The translations under genes were made by a program, and so were the position numbers. Shown piece after piece: positions 1 through 6,902 of a stretch of 64,000 nucleotides of DNA (positions are counted from its first letter, which is position 1; the number at the start of each line of letters is the position of its first letter). Under the pieces are notes generated by a model, which was not told the DNA's origin, made no database searches, and was given only the letters and a program-made list of their open reading frames with translations. The DNA lies in assembly GCF_000960995.1 (NCBI RefSeq), contig NZ_CP009435.1, forward strand, positions 2,356,001 to 2,420,000. The letters run 5' to 3'. The DNA is from Burkholderia glumae LMG 2196 = ATCC 33617. GTDB lineage: Bacteria > Pseudomonadota > Gammaproteobacteria > Burkholderiales > Burkholderiaceae.

Positions 1-141
1 GCGTCACGCACGCCGTGAGGGCGCGCTTGCACCGCGCTTCGCCGCGCAGAAACGACACGCTTCGGATGGACGGCGGCGCGCAAGCATGGCGCGGCCGGTA
101 CAGTGAGGCGAATGCTATTGCGGGGGCGGCGCGCCGCGCGC

Positions 142-1050
142 TCAGTCCGGCGCCGTCACGCGGATGCGCAGCGCGGCCGTCTCGGTGGCGCCGGGCGCGA
201 GCAGGCGCAGGCCCAGGCCGTTGTGAATCGCGTCCGGCAGGCCGAGCCACGGTTCGACGCAGTAGAAGTCCGATTCGGGCTTTTCGGTCCAGGTCGTCAC
301 CGTGTACCAGGGGATCGAGCCGGGGCGGTTCAGGTCGATCTCGATGCGGCGCCTGCGCCCCGGCATCGTGATGCGCACCGGTTGCGCCGGCACTCCTTCG
401 AGGCAGTGGAAACGGTCGTGGATGCGGGCCTCGTCGAGCGTGTAGCGCAACTCGCCCGCTTCAGGCGCCGCGATCGAGCCGTCCGGCTGCTGGTGGCGGC
501 GCTGCGTCGGCGGCAGCTCGATGGTGGTCTGCGCGCGCTCGCCGTGCGGCAGCGCGAAATAGAAGTGGTGGCCCGCGTAATAGGGCAGCGGCGCGTCGCC
601 GAGGTTGCGGGTGGTCAGTTCGACGTCGAGCGTGTGGGCATCGGCGAACTGGTAGCGCGCGTCGAAGCGGAACGCGAACGGGTAGGCGGCGAGCGTGGCC
701 TCGCTGCTCTCCAGCGTCATGTCGATGCCGCGCCCGTCCGCGTCGACGTGAGCCGCGAACGGCAGGTCGCGCGCAAAGCCGTGCATCGGCAGCTCGCGGA
801 CCACGCCGGCCGCGTCGCGCCAGCGGCCGATCGTGTCGCCCACGCGATGGCGCCCGAGGAACGGAAACAGCAGCGGGTTGCCGCCGCGCACCTTGGCCGG
901 CGCGCTCCAGTCGGCCTGCTCGGGCCAGAAGATGATCGGCTCGCCGCCGATGTCCCAAGACAAAAGACGGCCGCCCGCCTGCGGGGCGATGCGCAGGCGC
1001 GAGGCGCCGTCGGCGAGTTCGATGATGTCCTGCTGCTGGAAGATGGGCAT
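142..1050 (-). CDS. Aldose 1-epimerase family protein (galactose mutarotase-like)
   Basis: Predicted mutarotase-fold enzyme of 302 residues that would interconvert alpha and beta anomers of a hexose or hexose-phosphate in the cytoplasm. Visible family features are a beta-rich sequence with the His-containing segments MHGFARD and GHHFYFALP and the acidic segment CVEPWLG near the C-terminus, which correspond to the sugar-binding His and catalytic Glu of the family. The frame is open 39 codons further upstream, but the ATG at 1050 (MPIFQQQD) starts the conserved part and the upstream translation is Arg/Ala-rich and shadow-like. It runs away from the small peptide gene at 1287. The natural substrate (galactose, or hexose-6-phosphate as in YeaD-like members) cannot be told from sequence. 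Confidence 0.85.
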   Translation of the reverse strand: MPIFQQQDIIELADGASRLRIAPQAGGRLLSWDIGGEPIIFWPEQADWSAPAKVRGGNPLLFPFLGRHRVGDTIGRWRDAAGVVRELPMHGFARDLPFAAHVDADGRGIDMTLESSEATLAAYPFAFRFDARYQFADAHTLDVELTTRNLGDAPLPYYAGHHFYFALPHGERAQTTIELPPTQRRHQQPDGSIAAPEAGELRYTLDEARIHDRFHCLEGVPAQPVRITMPGRRRRIEIDLNRPGSIPWYTVTTWTEKPESDFYCVEPWLGLPDAIHNGLGLRLLAPGATETAALRIRVTAPD

Positions 1051-1286
1051 GAGGGGCCTTCGCTCGGCATCGTGAAAACGGCCGTCAGCATAACGGATCG
1101 CCGCGCGCTTGTGCGGCGCGGCGCCGTCTCGCGGCGCGCGCGCCGGATCGAGACGGGCGACCGGCACCTAGGGGAAACCCGCTCGGGAAATCGCGGAGTG
1201 GCATCGCGCCGAACAGCCTGGATAATTGTATCGATCGGTTACTTTTCGTTACACTGAACGTTCCAGTCGAGTGAGGGAGTCTGAGC

Positions 1287-1373
1287 ATGGATCTGGCAAT
1301 GGCCATGGGCATCGCACTGTTCGGCATGTTCACCGGCAGCACGCTGCTGTTTTTCTACCAGCTCGGCCGCTGA
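1287..1373 (+). CDS. 28-residue putative small membrane protein
   Basis: A short ORF with ATG at 1287 and TGA at 1371-1373. A purine-rich Shine-Dalgarno (GAGGGAG, 1272-1278) lies at suitable distance. The peptide starts MDLAMAMGIALFGMFTGS and continues as one hydrophobic stretch ending in QLGR, so it is almost entirely a single transmembrane helix with a short basic tail. It is followed within 45 bp by an intrinsic terminator, giving a compact monocistronic unit. No function is recognised. The composition resembles bacterial single-helix small membrane proteins that modulate larger membrane complexes, but that is analogy only. Confidence 0.6.
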   Translation: MDLAMAMGIALFGMFTGSTLLFFYQLGR

Positions 1374-1414
1374 TGCCGGGCGGCGGCGCATGGGATGGCG
1401 CCGCCGTGTCGACT

Positions 1415-1452
1415 GGCCCGCCGTCTTCGGACCGCGGGCCGTTTGTTTTTTT
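1415..1452 (+). terminator. Intrinsic terminator after the 28-residue ORF
   Basis: A perfect 7-bp stem (GGCCCGC at 1415-1421 with GCGGGCC at 1434-1440) is followed by a T-rich tract from 1442. A second perfect 8-bp hairpin (1382-1389 with 1398-1405) lies between the stop codon and this terminator. Confidence 0.75.
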
Positions 1453-1621
1453 GATTTTTATTTCGATTTTGCAGTGATGCGTTGGCGGTTACGATGATCG
1501 CGCCGAGCGGCTTGGCGCATGGGATGCTGGTGGCATAATCGGGGCGCGGCCGGCCGTTCGCGCCGGCCGGCCGGGCTGATCCGGCCACTTCCCGTTCAAT
1601 CATCGACAAAAGGACCGACGC

Positions 1622-2452
1622 GTGAGCCTCTGGTTTTTGGTATTTCTGAGCGTCCTGCAAGGCGTAACCGAACTTTTCCCTGTCAGCAGCCTGGGTCATA
1701 CGCTGCTCGTGCCGGCGCTGATCGGCATGCATATCGACAAACACGCACCGCAACTGCTGCCGTTCCTGGTGGCCCTGCACCTGGGAACCGCGCTTGCGCT
1801 GCTCTGGTATTTCCGTGCCCGCTGGTGCGCACTCGTGCGCGGCTTCTTCGCCTCGTTCGCCGGGCGCCCGAACGACGACGCGCACATGATGTGGGCGCTC
1901 ATCATCGGCACGATTCCGGCCGGTCTCGTCGGGCTCGTGCTCGAGAAGCGCATCGAGCATGTCTTCCATGACCTGCGGATCGTGGCCGCCGCGCTGATGG
2001 TAAACGGCGTTCTGCTGTGGTGGGGCGACCGGCTGCAGCGTGCGCGCCAGCATCGTGCGCCCGAGAAGCTCACGTTCGGCCAGGCATTTTTCGTCGGGCT
2101 CGCGCAGATCGGCGCGCTGATTCCGGGCTTCTCGCGCAGCGGCCTGACGATGATCGCCGGCAATGCGGCCGGGCTCACCACCGAGAAGGCCGCCGAGTTC
2201 TCGTTCCTGCTCGGCACGCCGATCATTTTCGCGGCCGGCGTGCTTGAATTGCCGAAGCTGCTGCATGCACCGGGCCAGCTTGCCGACGCCGCGCTCGGCG
2301 GCGTGCTGACGGCGATTGCGGCGTACCTGAGCGTGCGGTTCCTGATGCGCTATTTCGAGGGGCGCGGACGGCTGGCGTCGTTCGGCGTGTATTGCGTGCT
2401 GGCGGGACTGTTCTGCCTGGGATGGTTCGCGTTTCATCCGCAGCCGGTGTGA
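1622..2452 (+). CDS. uppP: Undecaprenyl-diphosphatase (UppP/BacA)
   Basis: Integral membrane phosphatase of 276 residues that recycles undecaprenyl pyrophosphate to the monophosphate carrier for peptidoglycan and other envelope polymers; excess gives bacitracin resistance. The family signatures are visible: GVTELFPVSSLGH near the N-terminus (catalytic Glu and Ser/His segment) and PGFSRSGLT in the second half (the PGxSRSxxT motif). Several hydrophobic helices span the rest. The start is GTG at 1622, preceded by AAAGGA about 8 bp upstream. Length is normal for the family. It lies alone on its strand between the small peptide unit and the tRNA-Arg gene. Confidence 0.96.
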   Translation: MSLWFLVFLSVLQGVTELFPVSSLGHTLLVPALIGMHIDKHAPQLLPFLVALHLGTALALLWYFRARWCALVRGFFASFAGRPNDDAHMMWALIIGTIPAGLVGLVLEKRIEHVFHDLRIVAAALMVNGVLLWWGDRLQRARQHRAPEKLTFGQAFFVGLAQIGALIPGFSRSGLTMIAGNAAGLTTEKAAEFSFLLGTPIIFAAGVLELPKLLHAPGQLADAALGGVLTAIAAYLSVRFLMRYFEGRGRLASFGVYCVLAGLFCLGWFAFHPQPV

Positions 2453-2525
2453 GGCTGCCTCACGGGAAGGGCGGGCGGCGCGTGGCGTCGCGCGTGCCTG
2501 CCGGCCGGGAATGGCCGATCGGGTA

Positions 2526-2554
2526 CTGGCCGTGCGGTGCCGATCGGGTATAAT
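2526..2554 (+). promoter_or_regulatory. Possible promoter upstream of tRNA-Arg
   Basis: A consensus -10 hexamer TATAAT lies at 2549-2554, but the hexamer 17 bp upstream (2526-2531, CTGGCC) is a poor -35. It is about 180 bp before the tRNA, so the link is uncertain. The rest of the gap 2453-2734 shows no gene. Confidence 0.3.
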
Positions 2555-2734
2555 CGCGCGCTTGGAATCTTCGGCCGAGCCTGCCTTGACGGGCGCTGCG
2601 GCCGACGATGTCTGAACGCATGGCGTGCTTCATGCGGGCGGCTCCAGCGCGGGGCCGGCTGTGGCGCGTCGGCGAGAACGTCCGTTCTTCGCTCGTCTTT
2701 CCGGGTAGTGCAAGCGGCACTGCCTGTCTCATGA

Positions 2735-2811
2735 CCGCCCTTAGCTCAGACGGATAGAGCAACGGCCTTCTAAGCCGTAGGTCACACGTTCGAATCGTGT
2801 AGGGCGGGCCA
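2735..2811 (+). tRNA. tRNA-Arg (anticodon TCT)
   Basis: A full cloverleaf can be drawn. The acceptor CCGCCCT (2735-2741) pairs perfectly with AGGGCGG (2801-2807). The D arm includes TAGCTCAG, the anticodon stem ACGGC/GCCGT encloses loop CTTCTAA (anticodon TCT), and the T loop is TTCGAAT. Discriminator G and an encoded CCA follow. The 3' end abuts an integrase gene 39 bp away, so this tRNA is the likely attachment site of the adjacent prophage. Confidence 0.97.
2791..2811 (+). other. Probable attL core (3' end of tRNA-Arg)
   Basis: Tyrosine integrases commonly recombine in the 3' half of a tRNA gene and leave it intact on the integrase side. The integrase gene begins its 3' end at 2850 on the opposite strand, the usual geometry. 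No second copy of this tRNA 3' sequence was found by eye elsewhere in the window, so the partner attR is lost or lies outside. Confidence 0.4.
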
Positions 2812-2849
2812 GCTTGAAGTCTTTATGCGATAAGGCTTTGCGCCGAATC

Positions 2850-3917
2850 CTATTCGGTCGCCTCGTCCAGTTGGTTCAGCGACTTTGACAGAAAATTGAC
2901 GTTCGCCGCGTGCTGCGCAAGGTGGCTAGGCGCCAGATGCGCGTACTTCTGGACCATCGCCACCGTCTCCCAACCTCCCAACTCCTTCAGCACCATCAGC
3001 GGCGTGCCGTGCTGGACGTGCCACGACGCCCAAGTGTGCCGCAAGTCGTGCCAGTTGAAGTCCACCATGCCGGCCGCGGCGCACGCCCGCGCGAAGTCGC
3101 GCTTGTCGATCTGCTGAATCAGCTTGGGTGGCCCATTGTCCCGCGTGTAGCCGCGCGTGAAAATGAGATCCGTGGCCGCTCTCGCGCGCCGCTCGAGGAC
3201 GCTCATCGCATCCTCGTTCAGCGGAACCGACCGGGCGCGTTTCGACTTCGCGCCGGCGTGCGTGATCCACGCGTTGCACTGCGCGAGATCCAACTGCGAG
3301 AGGCGCAGGCCGAACAGCTCGGACTCGCGCATGCCGGTCGCCACGGCGACGATCGCCGCGTCGCGCATCCAGTCGAGGCGCAGCGCACCGATCATTCGCG
3401 TGATGACGGCCGGCGTTTCCCATCGCACCCGGATGTCCGGCTCCTCGAACCGGCGCAGCTTCGGCACCCGGTCCAGCCACTCCCATTCGAGGCAGAGGTT
3501 CAGCATCCGGCGGATGGTGTTGATGTATCGGTTGCGCGTGCCGGGCGCCAGCAGCTTCGTGGGCGCTCCGTTCACGAGCTTGTGCGTCGGTAGTGCGTCG
3601 AAGATCCGCTCGGCCGTGAGCAGCCGCACGGGCGCGGCACCGAAGCGCTCGCGCCAGTACAGTACGTGACGCAGCTTGCCGGCATAGTCCCGCTGGCCAG
3701 CGCACATCTGCAGGAACCGCACAGCCGCCTCCTCGAAAGTCCTGTCGGCCCTTTCTCCAAGCTTGTCCTGCCGCCATAGATCCGACTTCAGCCGATCGTG
3801 GTACTCCTGCGCCGCCTTTCGATCGCGGGTTTCAGCAGATCGTCTAATACGCGTGCCGTCTGGCGCGCTGATATCGATGTGCCAGATGCCGGATTTTTGA
3901 TGTTTGCGAATTGACAT
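2850..3917 (-). CDS. Prophage tyrosine recombinase (integrase)
   Basis: Site-specific recombinase of 355 residues that would integrate and excise the prophage at the neighbouring tRNA-Arg(UCU). The N-terminal part (to about residue 160) is the arm-binding and core-binding region. The catalytic domain shows the full set: Arg197 in TGMRESELFG, a Lys-containing AKSKR turn near 225, His290-x-x-Arg293 in HDLRHTWAS, Trp316 in GGW at the second His/Trp position, and nucleophile Tyr325 in VQKYAHL. Length and order are normal, so the enzyme looks intact although the phage is not. Its first 130 bp overlap the 3' end of the upstream HTH gene in another frame, an unusually long overlap. Confidence 0.93.
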   Translation of the reverse strand: MSIRKHQKSGIWHIDISAPDGTRIRRSAETRDRKAAQEYHDRLKSDLWRQDKLGERADRTFEEAAVRFLQMCAGQRDYAGKLRHVLYWRERFGAAPVRLLTAERIFDALPTHKLVNGAPTKLLAPGTRNRYINTIRRMLNLCLEWEWLDRVPKLRRFEEPDIRVRWETPAVITRMIGALRLDWMRDAAIVAVATGMRESELFGLRLSQLDLAQCNAWITHAGAKSKRARSVPLNEDAMSVLERRARAATDLIFTRGYTRDNGPPKLIQQIDKRDFARACAAAGMVDFNWHDLRHTWASWHVQHGTPLMVLKELGGWETVAMVQKYAHLAPSHLAQHAANVNFLSKSLNQLDEATE

Positions 3918-4129
3918 TCACCATCTCCACCGACTCGCAGCGACAGCCGGGTCGGATTGTTGCGCTTTTCGGAAAGACGGGCAAGATCGGACGGCCAGAC
4001 GCGCCAGAGCCGCGAACCAGGCATGCGGAAACCAATCTGGCGGCGCATCGCGAACACGGTGCTGTAGGAGAGCTGCAGGCGGTCGGCGACCTGCTGCAAT
4101 GTCAGGGCCACTTCGGGGGTGTCCGTCAT
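3788..4129 (-). CDS. Helix-turn-helix DNA-binding protein, excisionase-like
   Basis: A 113-residue protein whose N-terminal 60 residues (LTLQQVADRLQLSYSTVFAM and onwards) read as a winged-helix/MerR-type DNA-binding module of the kind used by phage excisionases and AlpA-like regulators. It lies directly upstream of the integrase on the same strand and overlaps it by 130 bp, so the two are co-expressed. Position suggests it controls excision direction. The C-terminal 45 residues are low-confidence because they share DNA with the integrase start in another frame. The start ATG at 4129 overlaps the stop of the upstream ORF (ATGA), indicating translational coupling. Confidence 0.7.
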   Translation of the reverse strand: MTDTPEVALTLQQVADRLQLSYSTVFAMRRQIGFRMPGSRLWRVWPSDLARLSEKRNNPTRLSLRVGGDGECQFANIKNPASGTSISARQTARVLDDLLKPAIERRRRSTTIG

Positions 4130-4422
4130 TTGCTGCTCTCCAACGCGGCGATCGCGTGCTGGATCTGCATCAAGCCGGTTTCAAGCGTGATGCCGGCAGC
4201 GGTGGCCCACGATCGCGCTTCCTGCACGGCGCTATACCTGGCGTAGCAGCCGCTCTTGTCGACCATCAGATCTAGCTGGCTGACATTGGCCGCATGCGTG
4301 ATCTCAGCGACGAGCGACCGGATCTCGGAGCGCAGCGCCTTGATGTGCTCCGTCGCGCCCTGGCGCGATAGCGCCGGGGCTTCGTTCGTCTGGACAGGTT
4401 TGCGCCGCGTGAGCGGCGCTGT
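4126..4422 (-). pseudogene. Startless ORF of a small prophage gene, cut by a tandem repeat
   Basis: This frame ends in TGA overlapping the HTH gene start (ATGA) and reads as ordinary protein: acidic-amphipathic segments such as GATEHIKALRSEIRSLVAEI and ARSWATAAGITLETG. Upstream it is closed by TAG at 4425-4423, inside the first 135-bp repeat unit, and no ATG, GTG or TTG occurs before the internal Met at LDLM. The natural 5' end appears to have been replaced by the repeat. Function is unknown; it resembles small early-region prophage proteins. Confidence 0.5.
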
Positions 4423-4513
4423 CTACGCTTGCGCGTGTCATCGCTGCGCGGTGTCGTTCGTTTTTCCGGGTATGCGGCAGCGGGGAGGGGGTAGAAAGGG
4501 CCGAGCGAACCAT
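4304..4513 (-). CDS. Small ORF from repeat unit 1 (MVRSALSTPS type)
   Basis: 69-residue reading frame starting at ATG 4513 (GTG at 4516 also possible) with a perfect AGGAGG 7 bp upstream. The first 39 residues are repeat-encoded and shared with unit 2. It then crosses the repeat boundary into the opposite frame of the startless ORF and ends at 4304. The Arg/Pro-rich leader recalls, from memory only, short leaders of Ash/Icd-like proteins in satellite prophages. Real translation initiation is plausible; a functional protein is not shown. Confidence 0.35.
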   Translation of the reverse strand: MVRSALSTPSPLPHTRKNERHRAAMTRASVDSAAHAAQTCPDERSPGAIAPGRDGAHQGAALRDPVARR

Positions 4514-4664
4514 CACGCGGCCTCCTGATCAGGTTTGCGCCGCGTGAGCGGCGCTGTCTACGCTTGCGCGTGTCATCGCTGCGCGGTGTCGTTCGTTTTT
4601 CCGGGTATGCGGCAGCGGGGAGGGGGTGGAAAGGGCCGAGCGAACCATCACGCGGCCTCCTGAT
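4395..4664. repeat. Two tandem 135-bp direct repeats
   Basis: Units 4395-4529 and 4530-4664 are near identical; the one difference seen is A versus G at 4490/4625. 135 bp is exactly 45 codons, so frame is preserved through the duplication. On the minus strand each unit carries AGGAGG followed about 7 bp later by ATG (starts at 4513 and 4648) and opens a short ORF beginning MVRSALSTPSPLPHTRKNE. Confidence 0.9.
4529..4648 (-). CDS. 39-residue ORF from repeat unit 2
   Basis: Same start and ribosome-binding site as the unit 1 ORF, but the frame stops (ACC TGA) exactly at the repeat junction, giving a 39-residue product. It may be a leader peptide or a non-functional duplicate. Confidence 0.3.
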   Translation of the reverse strand: MVRSALSTPSPLPHTRKNERHRAAMTRASVDSAAHAAQT

Positions 4665-4885
4665 CGGCTGCATGCTTGGCTGCCAACTCGGCCGTCCATT
4701 CCGGATCGGGGAGGCGATGCAGGCGATCGGCTGGGCGCGGAAGCGGGAGTCGACGGGGGCGAGGCGATGGTATTACGCGCGCTCGGCCGAGACGTCATTG
4801 CGACGCTTTGCGGCCGATCGTGTTGGTGTGCCCGCCGGAGGTGATGATGCAGCGCTTTGATCAAACACCGGAGACGGCGCGCCAA
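4648..4885 (-). other. Degenerate early-region prophage DNA
   Basis: The minus strand contains short coding-like frames without usable starts. One ends DPEWTAELAAKHAADQEAA with stop at 4648 and is closed upstream by TGA at 4797-4795. Another ends GGHTNTIGRKASQ at 4795. They interlock through ATGA-type overlaps, as small phage genes do, but each is truncated or frameshifted. Nothing is recognisable in 4886-5050. Confidence 0.4.
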
Positions 4886-5064
4886 CGCTCGCTAGATGGC
4901 GCGCCGCAGACCTGTCCCGCCGTCCCACGTCCCATGGGACGCCGCGCTTTTCGTCGACCATAGCGTGCCCGCGACATGCGCGACATGGGGGCATGTCGCG
5001 CGAGCACACACTCATTTTTTTGTTCTTACCGATATGGGACGGCGGGACGACAAGGAGAAATGAA

Positions 5065-5652
5065 ATGATTGACGTCATCGAACGGGCCGGGGTGGCGATG
5101 AATGCCCGAGGGCAGTTCAGCGATTCGACTGCCGATCCGAAAGTTACTTTGGGCGCGTTGGCCTTTGCGAACGAGCTGGGTCGATTGCTGGTTCGCATCA
5201 AGGCGGGACAGCAGGCGACGCCCGCGATGCTGCGGCGAGCGACGTTGCTCGTCGCTCAGATGATGCGAACGACGAGGCGCTTTCGTCGCGGTAAGTTCAC
5301 GGGCCTGACGCGTGACGAACGGCGCGAGCTACGCGCAGTACATTGTGTCGAGCGCGCGAACGCTGACATCATCGAACGCTTCGCCCGGCGATTGATCGAC
5401 GAATGGACCAATGACCGGTGCCGGAATTGTGAAGGCCAAGGCGTCGTCCGCCGAGCAGGGCGATGCATTTGCCCTGAGTGTGGCGGATCGGGCCGACGTC
5501 CCATCGACGATGCTGCGCGTGCCCAGGCGCTCGGCCTGCCGCTCGTCGAATATCGGCGCAATTGGTCATGGCGTTTCCATGACATGCTGGCGCTGCTCGA
5601 TAACGCGTTCTCGTCGGTGTGCGACACAATGCGTCAGCAGCTGCGGGCTTGA
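5065..5652 (+). CDS. Prophage zinc-finger protein, possible Q-like antiterminator
   Basis: 195-residue protein with a central DnaJ-type zinc-binding motif: CRNCEGQG followed about 10 residues later by CICPECGGSG (paired CxxCxGxG knuckles). Basic Arg-rich segments precede it. Late-gene antitermination proteins of lambdoid phages and many phage hypothetical proteins carry this arrangement, and it lies upstream of the late genes, so an antiterminator role is plausible but unproven. The ATG at 5065 is chosen because AAGGAG (5052-5057) is well spaced; the frame is open back to 4993 but that part is hydrophobic and unsupported. A strong terminator follows at 5856. Confidence 0.6.
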   Translation: MIDVIERAGVAMNARGQFSDSTADPKVTLGALAFANELGRLLVRIKAGQQATPAMLRRATLLVAQMMRTTRRFRRGKFTGLTRDERRELRAVHCVERANADIIERFARRLIDEWTNDRCRNCEGQGVVRRAGRCICPECGGSGRRPIDDAARAQALGLPLVEYRRNWSWRFHDMLALLDNAFSSVCDTMRQQLRA

Positions 5653-5855
5653 AGCACATTCCATATCAAGAGTGGATCGCTTACACTGCGTCTATCCTTT
5701 GCTGCGTGACTGGATATCGATTTGTGAGCGACCGTACACTCGTGTCGCAACCCTCGCCCGGCAGGCGTAGAGCATCGCGGGAGCGCCGCGACGAATAATT
5801 TTTCAAGCTTGCCGGGATTTGTTGGGAGGGCGTTCGCCCTTACGAAATGAATATG

Positions 5856-5890
5856 AAGCCCTGAGTGCGTTGGCCCTCGGGGCTTTTTTC
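5856..5890 (+). terminator. Intrinsic terminator
   Basis: A 10-bp stem (5856-5865 with 5876-5885, one G-U pair) is followed by six T residues (5884-5889). It could end the zinc-finger gene transcript. Between 5653 and 5855 nothing else is visible. Confidence 0.8.
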
Positions 5891-5941
5891 GTGTTGGGCT
5901 CTAGCGGATCGAGCCGATGCGGGGACGGCAATCGATACGTG

Positions 5942-6328
5942 TCATTTCTTCTCGGCCGTGGGCTCGATGAGCACGGCAATGGACACGTTCAATGCGTGAG
6001 CGATCTTCACCAATGCGTCTGTAGTTCCGACGCGCTGCCGTGTTTCGATCTGACTGAGGTACGGCTTGCTGATACCGGCTGCCGTCGCGAGCGCGTCTTG
6101 CGTGAGCCGCCGATGGTTCCGCCAGGCACGCACGGGATGGTCGCCGGCCAGTTCTGCATCGAGGACGGCGGCCGGGATCCGCTCGCCATCGTCTTGTGCC
6201 TTGGCTTGAGCAAACTGGGCTTCGTCCTCAAGGTCTTCGACGAGATGCTTCACGCGGTCCCAAACTTCGATTGGTACGACAGCGAACGCAGGCTGGCCGT
6301 CTCGCTCGATGAATTGAACCTTGGTCAT
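5942..6328 (-). CDS. XRE-type antitoxin
   Basis: 128-residue antitoxin of a type II module. The C-terminal part (about residues 65-123) is a Cro/CI helix-turn-helix: RLTQDALATAAGISKPYLSQ, then a second-helix region ending NVSIAVLIEP. The N-terminal half (VQFIERDGQPAFAVVPIEVW) resembles the short beta-strand leader of antitoxins that wrap RelE-fold toxins. It would neutralise the upstream-encoded toxin and repress the shared promoter. Start ATG 6328 overlaps the toxin stop by four bases (ATGA), so translation is coupled. Toxin-first gene order matches HigBA-like systems. Confidence 0.85.
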   Translation of the reverse strand: MTKVQFIERDGQPAFAVVPIEVWDRVKHLVEDLEDEAQFAQAKAQDDGERIPAAVLDAELAGDHPVRAWRNHRRLTQDALATAAGISKPYLSQIETRQRVGTTDALVKIAHALNVSIAVLIEPTAEKK

Positions 6329-6582
6329 TTGTAGGCACCTCCACGGGGCTTGATCGCGAGCACGACGATCACGATGCGGTCGTCCTCGATTTCATAAAGC
6401 ACGCGCCAGTCGCCGACTCGGAGCCGGTAGCCTTCGATGCCCGTGAGCTTCTTCGCGTTCGGATTCGGTGCGTAAGGATCGACGGCGAGAGCGTCGATCT
6501 TCGAGCGGATCCTCATCGCCACGTCGCGGGGCATCGCCTTGAGGGCCTGCGCTGCTTGCTTAGTGAACTCGACTGAGTACAT
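6325..6582 (-). CDS. RelE/ParE-superfamily toxin
   Basis: 85-residue toxin with the compact RelE fold visible as YSVEFTKQAAQALKAMP, a helical hairpin ending in ...DPYAPNPNAKKLTG, and the C-terminal strands YRLRVGDWRVLYEIEDD and IVVLAIKPRGGAY. The RLRVGDWRVLY segment with its Arg residues is the hallmark of RelE-type mRNA interferases, including the catalytic basic residues. It is the first gene of the pair, transcribed toward the antitoxin. The ATG at 6582 lies almost at the predicted transcription start, so the mRNA may be leaderless. The pair lies between prophage early and late regions and may be stabilising cargo. Confidence 0.88.
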   Translation of the reverse strand: MYSVEFTKQAAQALKAMPRDVAMRIRSKIDALAVDPYAPNPNAKKLTGIEGYRLRVGDWRVLYEIEDDRIVIVVLAIKPRGGAYK

Positions 6583-6590
6583 GATCGAAT

Positions 6591-6627
6591 GTTAGCATAT
6601 AGCTAACGTATTGCAAATAAAGTTAGC
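6591..6627 (-). promoter_or_regulatory. Toxin-antitoxin promoter with palindromic operator
   Basis: An inverted repeat GTTAGC-ATATA-GCTAAC occupies 6591-6607, and a third GTTAGC half-site lies at 6622-6627. On the minus strand a -35-like TTGCAA and a -10-like TAACAT, about 16 bp apart, overlap these repeats. This is the expected layout for autorepression by the XRE antitoxin. Confidence 0.6.
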
Positions 6628-6650
6628 TGAAGGGTGAGCGGAAACGGCCA

Positions 6651-6682
6651 GAAGCCCGGAGTGCGAGAGCGCTCCGGGCTTC
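6651..6682. other. 11-bp perfect hairpin without T tract
   Basis: Positions 6651-6661 pair with 6672-6682 around a 10-nt loop. No T run follows on either strand, so it is not a canonical terminator. It sits between the divergent TA promoter and the late gene scar. In 6683-6842 nothing else is recognisable. Confidence 0.4.
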
Positions 6683-6842
6683 ATGCTTTATGGGGGACGG
6701 GTGCGGTTCGGCGTGTTCGATGTCGATGGTACTGGTCGGGTCGATATGACGATTGGATCGAGCGCAATGGCTGCTCTCGTGTCTCGCGGTGTCCACCCAG
6801 TGCGCGTCCCGAGCGGGCGGGGGCCCCCAAGGCATCGCAGCA

Positions 6843-6868
6843 CGCGGGGTCGCGCACCCGCGATTTTT
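6843..6868 (+). terminator. Weak intrinsic terminator
   Basis: A short CGCGGG/CCCGCG stem (6843-6848 with 6857-6862) is followed by ATTTTT (6863-6868). Confidence 0.4.
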
Positions 6869-6902
6869 CTCTACTGACGAGTCTCCCTAGGGGGTCATAT
6901 TC

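Noticed and set aside
15..371. Plus-strand frames at the left edge
   Set aside because: They are antisense to the epimerase gene or Arg-rich shadow; positions 1-141 show nothing recognisable.
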